This document shows positions 8,430 to 16,414 of a stretch of 64,000 nucleotides of DNA, one piece after another. The notes beneath the pieces were generated by a model. The model was not told where the DNA came from and did not search any database. It saw only the letters and a program-made list of their open reading frames with translations. The position numbers were made by a program, and so were the translations under genes. The DNA is from Sulfurimonas gotlandica GD1 (GTDB lineage: Bacteria; Campylobacterota; Campylobacteria; Campylobacterales; Sulfurimonadaceae): positions 1,054,001-1,118,000 of the forward strand of contig NZ_AFRZ01000001.1 of assembly GCF_000242915.1 (NCBI RefSeq), read 5' to 3'. Numbering within the stretch: the stretch's first letter is position 1; each line of letters starts with the position of its first letter.

Positions 8430-10436
8430 ATGGAATCTATAGAGAACCAGGCTATTTCGAACTATGAGAAGAATATGGAGTATTTTTCAAAGGAGAAAAA
8501 AACTCTTTTTAATACTATCAATGTATTTAATCATGCTTTAGAAAACGGTGACTATACAGCACAATATGATCTAGAATATATAAACGGTTACTTTGATGTA
8601 AAACTTATAAAGAGTTCAAATTTTCTATATGCTAGAAACAGTAATGATTTCTCAAAAGAGTTAGCTAAACTTGTAGATTTTAAGAAAAACACATATACTT
8701 TTGAAGGTTTCCCAGTATACAATTTTTCTGAAGAAAAACTCCAAAACCTGGATGATATGAACAGTGGATTAGAAGGCATCTACCCTCTTATGACTTACTA
8801 TCTTGAAAATACAAAAAGAGATGATGAGATGAAGAGAATAGAAAAATTTATCTTTGTCGGTACTGGACTTGGTTTTCATATTCCACTTATAAATGATAAA
8901 ATAGATGCTGATGAATATCTGTTTATCGAGGATGATTTAGAGCTTTTTAGACTCTCATTATTTACAACTCAGTACTACAAACTTGCAGAAACCAGCTTCC
9001 TATTTTTTAGTGTGGCTGATGATGAAAATCTTTTTCTAAATACCATGAAAAGGTTTTTACATGACACTTTCTTTTATAATCGCTTTTTAAAATACTCATA
9101 CTTTAGTGCACATTCAGATGATAAAATAAAACAGATTCAAAATGCACTAATGGCTCAGTCTTTTGCTTCCTTTCCATATAAAACAGAGTTAAAAAAATTC
9201 ACTAAACCATTTGAATTGATTAGTGATGAATACAATATTTTAAACTTGAATAATCATTATGAAGATTCTATCTTTAATAAAAAACCTGTTCTCATTATAA
9301 CCGCTGGTCCATCTTTTAAAAAAAATATAGAATGGCTAAAACAAAATCATACCAAGTTTCTTGTAATAGCAGTATCTGCAACTTTAAAAAGGTTATATGA
9401 GCATAATATAGTTCCTGATATTCTAACTCATATTGATGGGTTTGAAGATTCTATGTCTCACTATGACGGTGTTCCTGTAGAAGAATATTTAAAAAACACT
9501 ACAGTTATACTTGGACCATTTGCTCTAAAAAAACTGCGTAATATGTTTCCAAAAGAAAATGTATTTTCGTATGAAGAAAATACAGAATACTTTGAAAACC
9601 ATGGTTTTTTAATAACACCTTGTGTCGGCTCATTCTCTCTGGTTATATCACTAATATTTAATTCTCAAAATGTATATTTACTTGGTCTTGACTTAGCACT
9701 AGATCAAGAAACTGGGTCATCACATGCAGATAATGACCATGTCTTCTATGAAGAGAGTGACATGGAGAAAAAAGACCTATTAATAGATACTATGTCACTT
9801 TTAAAAAATGTGTTTCCTGTTAAAGGCAACCTTAGAGATGTTGTATATACTACTTCTATCCTTCACCTATCAGTACAGTCTTTATACTTAACGATTAAGA
9901 ATGTAAAAAGAGATGATCAGAATCTATATAACTTAAATGACGGAGCACAAATTAACCAAGCTATACCTACTCCTATTGAAGATGTAGACACAGCTATATT
10001 TGAAAGTATAGATAAATCAGATCTTCACAACGCTATCCAAAATACACTACTTAGTCATTCCAGCAATAAGTTAAGTGAAGATGACATCATATCTCTCAAA
10101 AAACGACTTGAAGAGACTAGAGTTATCAAAAAAGATATTGAGTCATACATAAAAAATGTCCGCCATAATAATTCAAATAGTTTTCAATATGATCTTTTAG
10201 GAATAGTATCTGATATCATAGATAAAAATGGGCGTGAAACACATAACCTTGCTCATGTTTATCAAACTTACTTTAAGTATATAGTACCCATCGTAATGGA
10301 TCTGTTTAACACAAAAGGCATAAAAAATGAAAAAAGACACATTAAAAAATTAGATAAACTGATTCAAAAAGAGTTACTCTTAATTGTAAATACATATGAA
10401 AAGGCTATAGTAGATTTTTTAGAAGAGAAATATTAG
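8430..10436 (+). CDS. maf: Maf flagellin glycosyltransferase 2 (DUF115 / MAF_flag10)
   Basis: 668 residues, colinear with Maf1 at 6395 and clearly paralogous. Both share FDVKLIK/FDVFEKD-type N-terminal blocks, EDDLELFRLSLFT near residue 170, TAGPSF near 290 and LLGLDLALD near 425. It starts 34 bases after maf1 with its own -10 box, and its stop is 30 bases from the convergent flagellin array. The likely role is transfer of a CMP-nonulosonate to flagellin. Two copies side by side may serve different acceptor sites, different flagellins or different sugar variants (plain and amidated). That division of labour is conjecture. Confidence 0.88.
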   Translation: MESIENQAISNYEKNMEYFSKEKKTLFNTINVFNHALENGDYTAQYDLEYINGYFDVKLIKSSNFLYARNSNDFSKELAKLVDFKKNTYTFEGFPVYNFSEEKLQNLDDMNSGLEGIYPLMTYYLENTKRDDEMKRIEKFIFVGTGLGFHIPLINDKIDADEYLFIEDDLELFRLSLFTTQYYKLAETSFLFFSVADDENLFLNTMKRFLHDTFFYNRFLKYSYFSAHSDDKIKQIQNALMAQSFASFPYKTELKKFTKPFELISDEYNILNLNNHYEDSIFNKKPVLIITAGPSFKKNIEWLKQNHTKFLVIAVSATLKRLYEHNIVPDILTHIDGFEDSMSHYDGVPVEEYLKNTTVILGPFALKKLRNMFPKENVFSYEENTEYFENHGFLITPCVGSFSLVISLIFNSQNVYLLGLDLALDQETGSSHADNDHVFYEESDMEKKDLLIDTMSLLKNVFPVKGNLRDVVYTTSILHLSVQSLYLTIKNVKRDDQNLYNLNDGAQINQAIPTPIEDVDTAIFESIDKSDLHNAIQNTLLSHSSNKLSEDDIISLKKRLEETRVIKKDIESYIKNVRHNNSNSFQYDLLGIVSDIIDKNGRETHNLAHVYQTYFKYIVPIVMDLFNTKGIKNEKRHIKKLDKLIQKELLLIVNTYEKAIVDFLEEKY

Positions 10437-10444
10437 AAGAGAAG

Positions 10445-10458
10445 AGAGCTAAAGCTCT
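10445..10458. terminator. Hairpin between convergent maf2 and flagellin 1
   Basis: AGAGC-TAAA-GCTCT, a 5-bp stem in the 30-base gap between convergent stops. T-rich DNA (TTCTCTTC) follows on the minus strand, so it could act as a weak terminator of the flagellin transcript. A very similar stem lies 3' of flagellin 6 at 15402-15415. Confidence 0.4.
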
Positions 10459-10466
10459 TAACTCAT

Positions 10467-11294
10467 CTACTGAAGTAATCTCAATACATTTTGCTGAACA
10501 GCATTAGCTTGACTCATCGCATAAGATCCAGACTGAGCTAAAATATTATGTTTTGCAAATGTTGCTGATTCTGCTGCAAAGTCAACATCTCTGATCTGAG
10601 ACTCCGCTGATTTTACATTCACTTCTGTTACAGAAATATTTCTGATTGTAGACTCTAGTTTATTTTGAGCCGCACCAAGTGTTGCACGCTGTCCATCAAC
10701 TGCTACAATGGCAAGGTCAACATTAGAAATAGTGCCTTCTGCTGCTGTTCTTGTAGTTACAGCTGTACCACCTGTTACTAAGACTGCTGTTTGTGCTGAA
10801 CCAATAGCAACTGTTTGAACCTCAGTTGAATATGCACCTGTATGAAACGTAAAACTACCTGCTGTACCACCTGTCCCATCTAAAAGATTTACACCATTGA
10901 ACTTAGTAGTGGTAGCAATATCATTAGCTTCTCCCAATAATGCAACTACCTCTTGAGATATGTAACCTCTTGATGTAGCATCTTGAGTATCATTCGAAGC
11001 TTGAATTGCAAGGACACGAACTCTTTTTAAGATATTTCCATACTCTTCTAAAGCACCATCTGCTGTTTGAATAAGACCGATACCGTCATTTGAGTTACGA
11101 ATCGCTTGACCAAGGCCTTGTGACTGTGCAGCAAGTTTATTTGCAATTGCTAGACCAGCTGAATCATCGGCCGCTTTGTTAATACGAAGACCTGATGAAA
11201 GAGAGTTAAGACTTTTATCAAGTCCTACATTGTTCATTGTAGCGTTTCTGTGTGCGTTCATTGCACCAATATTTGTGTTGATTCTAAAACCCAT
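10467..11294 (-). CDS. Flagellin 1 (sigma-54-type subgroup, second gene of pair)
   Basis: 275 residues: N-terminal D0/D1 helices (MGFRINTNIGAMNAHRNA), a short variable centre (about 145-200) and C-terminal D1/D0 ending NAVQQNVLRLLQ. There are no D2/D3 domains, as in short environmental flagellins. It polymerises into the filament after type III export. Together with flagellin 2 it has VTEVNVKSAESQ and ESATFAKHN near the C terminus, where the other six have VTQVNIAAAESQ and ESANFAKHN. The 88-base gap to flagellin 2 has no sigma-28 or sigma-54 box and no terminator, so co-transcription with flagellin 2 is likely. Its variable centre closely resembles that of flagellin 7. Start ATG has AAAAGGAT upstream. 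Confidence 0.95.
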   Translation of the reverse strand: MGFRINTNIGAMNAHRNATMNNVGLDKSLNSLSSGLRINKAADDSAGLAIANKLAAQSQGLGQAIRNSNDGIGLIQTADGALEEYGNILKRVRVLAIQASNDTQDATSRGYISQEVVALLGEANDIATTTKFNGVNLLDGTGGTAGSFTFHTGAYSTEVQTVAIGSAQTAVLVTGGTAVTTRTAAEGTISNVDLAIVAVDGQRATLGAAQNKLESTIRNISVTEVNVKSAESQIRDVDFAAESATFAKHNILAQSGSYAMSQANAVQQNVLRLLQ

Positions 11295-11382
11295 GACACA
11301 TCCTTTTTTTTGTTATCAAAATAACTTAAGCTACTGAAACAACTTTAGCACTCTCTGCTATATAACATTAGCTTGGTTTATA

Positions 11383-12219
11383 TTATTGAAGTAACTTCAA
11401 TACATTTTGCTGAACAGCATTAGCTTGACTCATCGCATAAGATCCAGACTGAGCTAAAATATTATGTTTTGCAAATGTTGCTGATTCTGCTGCAAAGTCA
11501 ACATCTCTGATCTGAGACTCCGCTGATTTTACATTCACTTCTGTTACAGAAATATTTCTGATTGTAGACTCTAGTTTATTTTGAGCCGCACCAAGTGTTG
11601 CACGTTTTCCATCTACATTTGTGATTGCAGTTCCTATTGCAGCGATTGTTGTCTCAGCATCTGCTCTTGTAGATACTGTGAAAGTAGCTGCTGTTGTACC
11701 AACCAATGTAGAAACCTGAGCATCTCCAATAGTTACAGTTTGTGTCTCAGTGCTGTAAGCACCTGTATGAAACGTAAATGCACCTGCAGTACCACCTGTA
11801 GCATCTAATAGATTAACGCCATTAAATTTAGTAGTAGTAGCAATATCTTGTGCTTCTTCCATCAATGCTGTAACTTCTTGTTGAATATAACCACGAGATG
11901 TAGTATCTTGAGTATCATTGGCAGCTTGAACAGCAAGTACACTAACTCTTTTTAAGATATTTCCATACTCTTCTAAAGCACCATCTGCAGTTTGGATAAG
12001 ACCGATACCGTCATTTGAGTTACGAATTGCCTGACCAAGACCTTGAGACTGTGCAGAAAGTTTGTTTGCAATTGCTAGACCAGCTGAATCATCAGCCGCT
12101 TTGTTAATACGAAGACCTGAACTTAATGCATTAAGACTTTTATCAAGTCCAACATTGTTCATTGTAGCGTTTCTGTGGGCATTCATTGCGCCTATGTTTG
12201 TGTTTATTCTAAAACCCAT
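11383..12219 (-). CDS. Flagellin 2 (sigma-54-driven)
   Basis: 278 residues with the same D0/D1 layout as its neighbours and a variable centre of about 60 residues (TIGDAQVSTLVGTTAATF region) not clearly shared with another copy. The C-terminal signature VTEVNVKSAESQ/ESATFAKHN places it in a subgroup with flagellin 1. It is the only array member preceded by a good sigma-54 promoter (12254-12270), which recalls flaB of Campylobacter and Helicobacter. Its 5' leader is short, about 24 bases, and lacks the hairpin found in front of flagellins 3-8. The last residues read LKLLQ, not LRLLQ. Confidence 0.95.
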   Translation of the reverse strand: MGFRINTNIGAMNAHRNATMNNVGLDKSLNALSSGLRINKAADDSAGLAIANKLSAQSQGLGQAIRNSNDGIGLIQTADGALEEYGNILKRVSVLAVQAANDTQDTTSRGYIQQEVTALMEEAQDIATTTKFNGVNLLDATGGTAGAFTFHTGAYSTETQTVTIGDAQVSTLVGTTAATFTVSTRADAETTIAAIGTAITNVDGKRATLGAAQNKLESTIRNISVTEVNVKSAESQIRDVDFAAESATFAKHNILAQSGSYAMSQANAVQQNVLKLLQ

Positions 12220-12253
12220 AACAAATCCTTTTTTTCGATATTTAAGAACTCAA

Positions 12254-12270
12254 AGCAAAGAATATACCAA
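12254..12270 (-). promoter_or_regulatory. Sigma-54 (RpoN) promoter of flagellin 2
   Basis: On the minus strand TTGGTATATTCTTTGCT has GG-N10-GC with the -24 TTGG and -12 TTGC blocks exactly spaced. It matches consensus TTGGcacgNNNNTTGCt except in the weaker -22 to -20 bases. The transcript would start about 24 bases before the ATG at 12219. Confidence 0.8.
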
Positions 12271-12311
12271 GTTAAATTTAGTGTGATTAATGTGTGTGTG
12301 GATAGGAGGGT

Positions 12312-12333
12312 GTCGAAGGATTATTCCTTCGAC
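12312..12333. terminator. Hairpin after flagellin 3
   Basis: GTCGAAGGA-TTAT-TCCTTCGAC, a perfect 9-bp stem between flagellin 3 and the flagellin 2 promoter. There is no T-run on the minus strand, so it is a stable 3' end structure or an inefficient terminator. Confidence 0.5.
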
Positions 12334-12356
12334 GTATAGAAGTTAATTAAGATTGA

Positions 12357-13193
12357 TTATTGTAACAATCTTAAAACGTTTTGCTGAACAGCATTAGCTT
12401 GACTCATTGCATAAGATCCAGACTGAGCTAAAATATTATGTTTAGCAAAGTTTGCACTTTCTGCTGCGAAGTCAACATCTCTAATTTGAGACTCTGCTGC
12501 TGCAATATTTACTTGAGTTACAGATATATTTCTAACTGTTGACTCTAGTTTGTTCTGAGCCGCACCTATTGTTGCACGTTTTCCATCAACTTTTGTAATA
12601 GATTCATCCATACTTGCAATAGTAATTTCCGCATTTGCTCTAGTATCAACTGCTGTAGCACCTGTAACAAGTACCGCTGTTGTTGCAGTACCTATAGCAG
12701 CACTTTGAGTCTCAGTAGTATAGGCACCTGTATGGAATACGAATGTACCAAGTGCAGCACCTGATCCTGCTGTACCATCAAGAATTTTTACACCATTGAA
12801 CTTAGTAGTAGTAGCAATATCATTTGCTTCTGCTAACAGAGCTGTAACTTCCTGACCTATATAACCACGTGAAGTTGCATCTTGAGTATCATTGGCTGCT
12901 TGAGTTGCAAGTACTCTAACTCTTTTTAAGATATTTCCATACTCTTCTAAGGCACCATCTGCAGTTTGAAGAAGACCAATACCGTCATTCGAATTTCTAA
13001 TTGACTGACCAAGACCTTGAGACTGTGCTGAAAGTTTGTTTGCAATCGCTAGACCAGCTGAATCATCAGCCGCTTTGTTGATACGAAGACCTGAACTTAA
13101 CGAGTTAAGACTTTTGTCAAGTCCTATGTTGTTCATTGTAGCGTTTCTGTGTGCGTTCATCGCACCTATGTTTGTATTTATTCTAAAGCCCAT
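12357..13193 (-). CDS. Flagellin 3 (sigma-28-type)
   Basis: 278 residues. N-terminal D0/D1 has GLGQSIRNSNDGIGLLQTADG, unlike the QAV/QAI ... GLIQ of most copies; only flagellin 8 shares GIGLLQ. It also shares RATIGAAQNK with flagellin 8 where the others have RATLGAAQNK. The variable centre includes AAIGTATTAVLVTGATAVDTR. The C terminus has the ESANFAKHN signature of the sigma-28 group. It is served by a sigma-28 promoter and leader at 13239-13295. Filament subunit; a specialised role within the array cannot be read from sequence. Confidence 0.95.
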   Translation of the reverse strand: MGFRINTNIGAMNAHRNATMNNIGLDKSLNSLSSGLRINKAADDSAGLAIANKLSAQSQGLGQSIRNSNDGIGLLQTADGALEEYGNILKRVRVLATQAANDTQDATSRGYIGQEVTALLAEANDIATTTKFNGVKILDGTAGSGAALGTFVFHTGAYTTETQSAAIGTATTAVLVTGATAVDTRANAEITIASMDESITKVDGKRATIGAAQNKLESTVRNISVTQVNIAAAESQIRDVDFAAESANFAKHNILAQSGSYAMSQANAVQQNVLRLLQ

Positions 13194-13238
13194 AATAAAT
13201 CCTTTTTAGGGTCGAAAGCCTTTCGCTCTCTATAGTTT

Positions 13239-13295
13239 TTCAGCTTCCTTGCTGAACTTATGTCTAGTATATCGTCACTTAAAAGAATAACTTTA
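13239..13295 (-). promoter_or_regulatory. Sigma-28 (FliA) promoter and leader hairpin of flagellin 3
   Basis: Promoter TAAAGTTA-N11-GACGATAT (13269-13295) matches the FliA consensus TAAAGTTT-N11-GCCGATAA. The leader of about 70 nt folds TTCAGC-AAGGAA-GCTGAA (13239-13256), exposing GGA in the loop, with a second small stem at 13213-13225 and AAGGA before the ATG. GGA-in-loop plus GGA at the ribosome site is the pattern bound by CsrA. Confidence 0.8.
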
Positions 13296-13314
13296 AATAC
13301 TAAACTAAAAAAGC

Positions 13315-13331
13315 CAAAGGAAAAACCTTTG
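13315..13331 (-). terminator. Terminator of flagellin 4
   Basis: On the minus strand CAAAGG-TTTTT-CCTTTG is followed by GCTTTTTTA, a typical intrinsic terminator 26 bases after the flagellin 4 stop. It makes that gene monocistronic. Confidence 0.75.
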
Positions 13332-13356
13332 ACTATATAAATATATTGACTATTTA

Positions 13357-14196
13357 CTACTGTAAAAGTCTTAAAACATTCTGCTGAACAGCATTAGCTT
13401 GACTCATCGCATAAGATCCAGACTGAGCTAAAATATTATGTTTAGCAAAGTTTGCACTTTCTGCTGCGAAGTCAACATCTCTAATTTGAGACTCTGCTGC
13501 TGCAATATTTACTTGAGTTACAGATATATTTCTAACTGTTGACTCTAGTTTGTTCTGAGCCGCACCAAGTGTTGCACGTTTTCCGTCGACTGCTTTAATA
13601 CCATTATCCATAAGAAGGATAGAAGCTTCAGCATCTCCACGAGTTGTTACTAATACGGCAGCAGCACCACCAGCTACTGTAGCTGATACTTCAGCATTAC
13701 CAATAGTTACTGTTTGAACTTCAGTAGTATATGCACCTGTATGGAATGTAAAACTACCTGCTACTGAACCACCAGTATTATCTAAAAGTTTTACACCATT
13801 AAATTTAGTAGTAGTTGCAATATCTTGTGCTTCACCTAAAAGTGCTTGTACTTCTTGAGAAATATAACCACGTGAAGTTGCATCTTGAGTATCATTCGAA
13901 GCTTGAACAGCTAGAACTCTAACTCTTTTTAAGATGTTTCCATACTCTTCTAAGGCACCATCTGCAGTTTGGATAAGACCAATACCGTCATTTGAATTAC
14001 GAACTGCTTGACCAAGACCTTGAGACTGTGCTGAAAGTTTGTTTGCAATCGCTAGACCAGCTGAATCATCAGCCGCTTTGTTGATACGAAGACCTGAACT
14101 TAACGAGTTAAGACTTTTGTCAAGTCCTATGTTGTTCATTGTAGCGTTTCTGTGTGCGTTCATCGCACCTATGTTTGTATTTATTCTAAAGCCCAT
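13357..14196 (-). CDS. Flagellin 4 (sigma-28-type)
   Basis: 279 residues. N terminus has GLGQAVRNSNDGIGLIQ; the variable centre (TIGNAEVSATVAGGAAAVLV) leads into TTRGDAEASILLMDN, a block shared with flagellin 8. LDNTGGSVAGSFTFHTGAY is shared with flagellin 6. C terminus is of the VTQVNIAAAESQ/ESANFAKHN group. Flanked on both sides by the near-identical intergenic repeat, so it is a complete promoter-gene-terminator cassette of about 1,003 bp repeating in phase with its neighbours. Filament subunit. Confidence 0.95.
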   Translation of the reverse strand: MGFRINTNIGAMNAHRNATMNNIGLDKSLNSLSSGLRINKAADDSAGLAIANKLSAQSQGLGQAVRNSNDGIGLIQTADGALEEYGNILKRVRVLAVQASNDTQDATSRGYISQEVQALLGEAQDIATTTKFNGVKLLDNTGGSVAGSFTFHTGAYTTEVQTVTIGNAEVSATVAGGAAAVLVTTRGDAEASILLMDNGIKAVDGKRATLGAAQNKLESTVRNISVTQVNIAAAESQIRDVDFAAESANFAKHNILAQSGSYAMSQANAVQQNVLRLLQ

Positions 14197-14241
14197 AATA
14201 AATCCTTTTTAGGGTCGAAAGCCTTTCGCTCTCTATAGTTT

Positions 14242-14298
14242 TTCAGCTTCCTTGCTGAACTTATGTCTAGTATATCGTCACTTAAAAGAATAACTTTA
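14242..14298 (-). promoter_or_regulatory. Sigma-28 promoter and leader hairpin of flagellin 4
   Basis: TAAAGTTA-N11-GACGATAT at 14272-14298; leader hairpin with loop AAGGAA at 14242-14259. Same sequence as in front of flagellin 3. Confidence 0.8.
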
Positions 14299-14317
14299 AA
14301 TACTAAACTAAAAAAGC

Positions 14318-14334
14318 CAAAGGAAAAACCTTTG
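14318..14334 (-). terminator. Terminator of flagellin 5
   Basis: Minus-strand CAAAGG-TTTTT-CCTTTG followed by GCTTTTTTA, 26 bases after the flagellin 5 stop. Confidence 0.75.
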
Positions 14335-14359
14335 ACTATATAAATATATTGACTATTTA

Positions 14360-15184
14360 CTACTGTAAAAGTCTTAAAACATTCTGCTGAACAGCATTAG
14401 CTTGACTCATTGCATAAGATCCAGACTGAGCTAAAATATTATGTTTAGCAAAGTTTGCACTTTCTGCTGCGAAGTCAACATCTCTAATTTGAGACTCTGC
14501 TGCTGCAATATTTACTTGAGTTACAGATATATTTCTAACTGTTGACTCTAGTTTGTTCTGAGCCGCACCAAGTGTTGCACGTTTTGCATCAATTCTACCA
14601 ATAGATACATCCATACCTGCTACCGCAAGTTCTGCATCTGCTCTTGTACTTACACTTGAAGCACTTACAATCAGCGCAGCTTGAGCTGAACCAATAGTTA
14701 CAGTTTGAACCTCTGTTGTATATGCACCTGTATGGAATGTAAATGCACCAGCAGTTCCACCTGTACCATCAAGAATTTTTGTACCATTAAATTTAGTAGT
14801 AGTAGCAATATCATCAGCTTCTGCCAATAAGGCCGTAACCTCTTGTTGAATATACCCACGAGATGTAGTATCTTGAGTATCATTCGAAGCTTGAACAGCT
14901 AGAACTCTAACTCTTTTTAAGATGTTTCCATACTCTTCTAAGGCACCATCTGCAGTTTGGATAAGACCGATACCGTCATTTGAATTACGAACTGCTTGAC
15001 CAAGACCTTGAGACTGTGCCGAAAGTTTGTTTGCAATTGCTAGACCAGCTGAATCATCAGCCGCTTTGTTGATACGAAGACCTGAACTTAACGAGTTAAG
15101 ACTTTTGTCAAGTCCTATGTTGTTCATTGTAGCGTTTCTGTGCGCGTTCATCGCACCTATGTTTGTATTTATTCTAAAGCCCAT
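14360..15184 (-). CDS. Flagellin 5 (sigma-28-type)
   Basis: 274 residues, the shortest copy. The second half of the variable region, from SASSVSTRADAELAVAG through GRIDAKRATLGAAQ, is the same as in flagellin 6. The preceding part (TIGSAQAALIV) differs, so the similarity is in blocks. N- and C-terminal signatures are those of the sigma-28 group. Promoter at 15264-15290 differs slightly from the common cassette. Filament subunit. Confidence 0.95.
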   Translation of the reverse strand: MGFRINTNIGAMNAHRNATMNNIGLDKSLNSLSSGLRINKAADDSAGLAIANKLSAQSQGLGQAVRNSNDGIGLIQTADGALEEYGNILKRVRVLAVQASNDTQDTTSRGYIQQEVTALLAEADDIATTTKFNGTKILDGTGGTAGAFTFHTGAYTTEVQTVTIGSAQAALIVSASSVSTRADAELAVAGMDVSIGRIDAKRATLGAAQNKLESTVRNISVTQVNIAAAESQIRDVDFAAESANFAKHNILAQSGSYAMSQANAVQQNVLRLLQ

Positions 15185-15230
15185 AATAAATCCTTTTTAG
15201 GGTTGAAAGCCTTTCGCTCTCTATAGTTTT

Positions 15231-15290
15231 TCAGCTTCCTTGCTGAGTGTTTCCACGTATGTAATATCGTCATCATAAAAAAAACATTTA
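15231..15290 (-). promoter_or_regulatory. Sigma-28 promoter and leader hairpin of flagellin 5
   Basis: Promoter TAAATGTT-N11-GACGATAT (15264-15290), with a weaker -35 than the repeat copies. The leader keeps the hairpin TCAGC-AAGGAA-GCTGA (15231-15246). Upstream of the hairpin the sequence departs from the common repeat. Confidence 0.75.
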
Positions 15291-15300
15291 GTCTTTAACG

Positions 15301-15341
15301 AAAAAAGGCCAGTAATATTTTTAATATTACTGGCCTTTTTT
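15301..15341. terminator. Strong intrinsic terminator after flagellin 6
   Basis: A perfect 19-bp inverted repeat (arms 15301-15319 and 15323-15341, loop TTT) with GGCCAGTAATATT core and flanking A6/T6 runs, so it can work in both directions. It insulates flagellin 6 from the flagellin 5 promoter. A further weak stem, AGAGC-TTAC-GCTCT, lies at 15402-15415. Confidence 0.85.
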
Positions 15342-15423
15342 GTTTAATTGTTTAGATATTAGTAGTGAAAAAGTACTAAAACGTCTTCTAAAGAAACGTG
15401 CAGAGCTTACGCTCTTAGTTCAT

Positions 15424-16251
15424 CTACTGAAGTAGACGAAGCACGTTTTGCTGAACAGCATTAGCTTGACTCATTGCATAAGATCCAGACTGAGCTAAAA
15501 TATTATGTTTAGCGAAGTTTGCTGATTCTGCTGCGAAGTCAACATCTCTAATTTGAGACTCTGCTGCTGCAATATTTACTTGAGTTACAGATATATTTCT
15601 AACTGTTGACTCTAGTTTGTTCTGAGCCGCACCAAGTGTTGCACGTTTTGCATCAATTCTACCAATAGATACATCCATACCTGCTACCGCAAGTTCTGCA
15701 TCTGCTCTTGTACTTACACTTGAAGCACTTACCATAACTGCAATCTGTGTATCACCAATTGTTACAGTTTGAACCTCAGTTGTATATGCACCAGTATGGA
15801 ATGTAAAACTACCAGCTACTGAACCACCAGTATTATCTAAAAGGTTAACACCATTAAATTTAGTAGTAGTAGCAATATCATCAGCTTCTGCCAATAAGGC
15901 CGTAACCTCTTGTTGAATATACCCACGAGATGTAGTATCTTGAGTATCATTGGCTGCTTGAACAGCTAGAACTCTAACTCTTTTTAAGATATTTCCATAC
16001 TCTTCTAAGGCACCATCTGCAGTTTGGATAAGACCAATACCGTCATTTGAATTACGAACTGCTTGACCAAGACCTTGAGACTGTGCTGAAAGTTTGTTTG
16101 CAATCGCTAGACCAGCTGAATCATCAGCCGCTTTGTTGATACGAAGACCTGAACTTAACGAGTTAAGACTTTTGTCAAGTCCTATGTTGTTCATTGTAGC
16201 GTTTCTGTGTGCGTTCATCGCACCTATGTTTGTATTTATTCTAAAGCCCAT
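15424..16251 (-). CDS. Flagellin 6 (sigma-28-type)
   Basis: 275 residues. Mosaic centre: LLDNTGGSVAGSFTFHTGAY as in flagellin 4, then VSTRADAELAVAGMD ... RIDAKRATLGAAQ as in flagellin 5. Its 3' end and 3' untranslated DNA (CTCTTAGTTCATCTACTGAAGTA on the plus strand, split here as CTCTTAGTTC and ATCTACTGAAGTA) resemble those of flagellin 1, not its neighbours. N and C termini belong to the sigma-28 group. Filament subunit with its own promoter at 16327-16353 and a strong terminator. Confidence 0.95.
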   Translation of the reverse strand: MGFRINTNIGAMNAHRNATMNNIGLDKSLNSLSSGLRINKAADDSAGLAIANKLSAQSQGLGQAVRNSNDGIGLIQTADGALEEYGNILKRVRVLAVQAANDTQDTTSRGYIQQEVTALLAEADDIATTTKFNGVNLLDNTGGSVAGSFTFHTGAYTTEVQTVTIGDTQIAVMVSASSVSTRADAELAVAGMDVSIGRIDAKRATLGAAQNKLESTVRNISVTQVNIAAAESQIRDVDFAAESANFAKHNILAQSGSYAMSQANAVQQNVLRLLQ

Positions 16252-16296
16252 AATAAATCCTTTTTAGGGTCGAAAGCCTTTCGCTCTCTATAGTCT

Positions 16297-16353
16297 TTCA
16301 GCTTCCTTGCTGAACTTATGTCTAGTATATCGTCACTTAAAAGAATAACTTTA
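16297..16353 (-). promoter_or_regulatory. Sigma-28 promoter and leader hairpin of flagellin 6
   Basis: TAAAGTTA-N11-GACGATAT at 16327-16353; hairpin with loop AAGGAA at 16297-16314. Confidence 0.8.
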
Positions 16354-16372
16354 AATACTAAACTAAAAAAGC

Positions 16373-16389
16373 CAAAGGAAAAACCTTTG
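16373..16389 (-). terminator. Terminator of flagellin 7
   Basis: Minus-strand CAAAGG-TTTTT-CCTTTG followed by GCTTTTTTA, 26 bases after the flagellin 7 stop. Confidence 0.75.
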
Positions 16390-16414
16390 ACTATATAAAT
16401 ATATTGACTATTTA

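Larger units (their letters stand above)
13194..13356 (-). repeat. 163-bp intergenic repeat, copy A
   Basis: Nearly identical to 14197-14359 and 16252-16414, and to most of 17243-17397. Each copy carries, in minus-strand order, the terminator of the upstream flagellin gene, a sigma-28 promoter, a hairpin leader and the ribosome binding site of the next gene. The near-identity runs on into the flanking D0/D1 coding ends. Confidence 0.9.
14197..14359 (-). repeat. 163-bp intergenic repeat, copy B
   Basis: Same layout and essentially the same sequence as copy A, offset by 1,003 bases. Confidence 0.9.
16252..16414 (-). repeat. 163-bp intergenic repeat, copy C
   Basis: Same as copies A and B apart from single changes, for example CTTTCAGC in place of TTTTCAGC on the plus strand near 16295. 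Confidence 0.9.

Noticed and set aside
11295-11382. A sigma-28 promoter in front of flagellin 1 (minus strand TAAAGTTG)
   Set aside because: The -35-like box has no CGATA-type -10 element 11 bp downstream, so it does not meet the pattern seen in the six other genes.
11581-12286. Open frames antisense to flagellins 2 and 8 (11581-11808, 12062-12286, 18083-18304)
   Set aside because: They mirror the conserved coding ends, recur opposite several copies and have Cys/Ser-rich composition typical of antisense frames; no ribosome sites.
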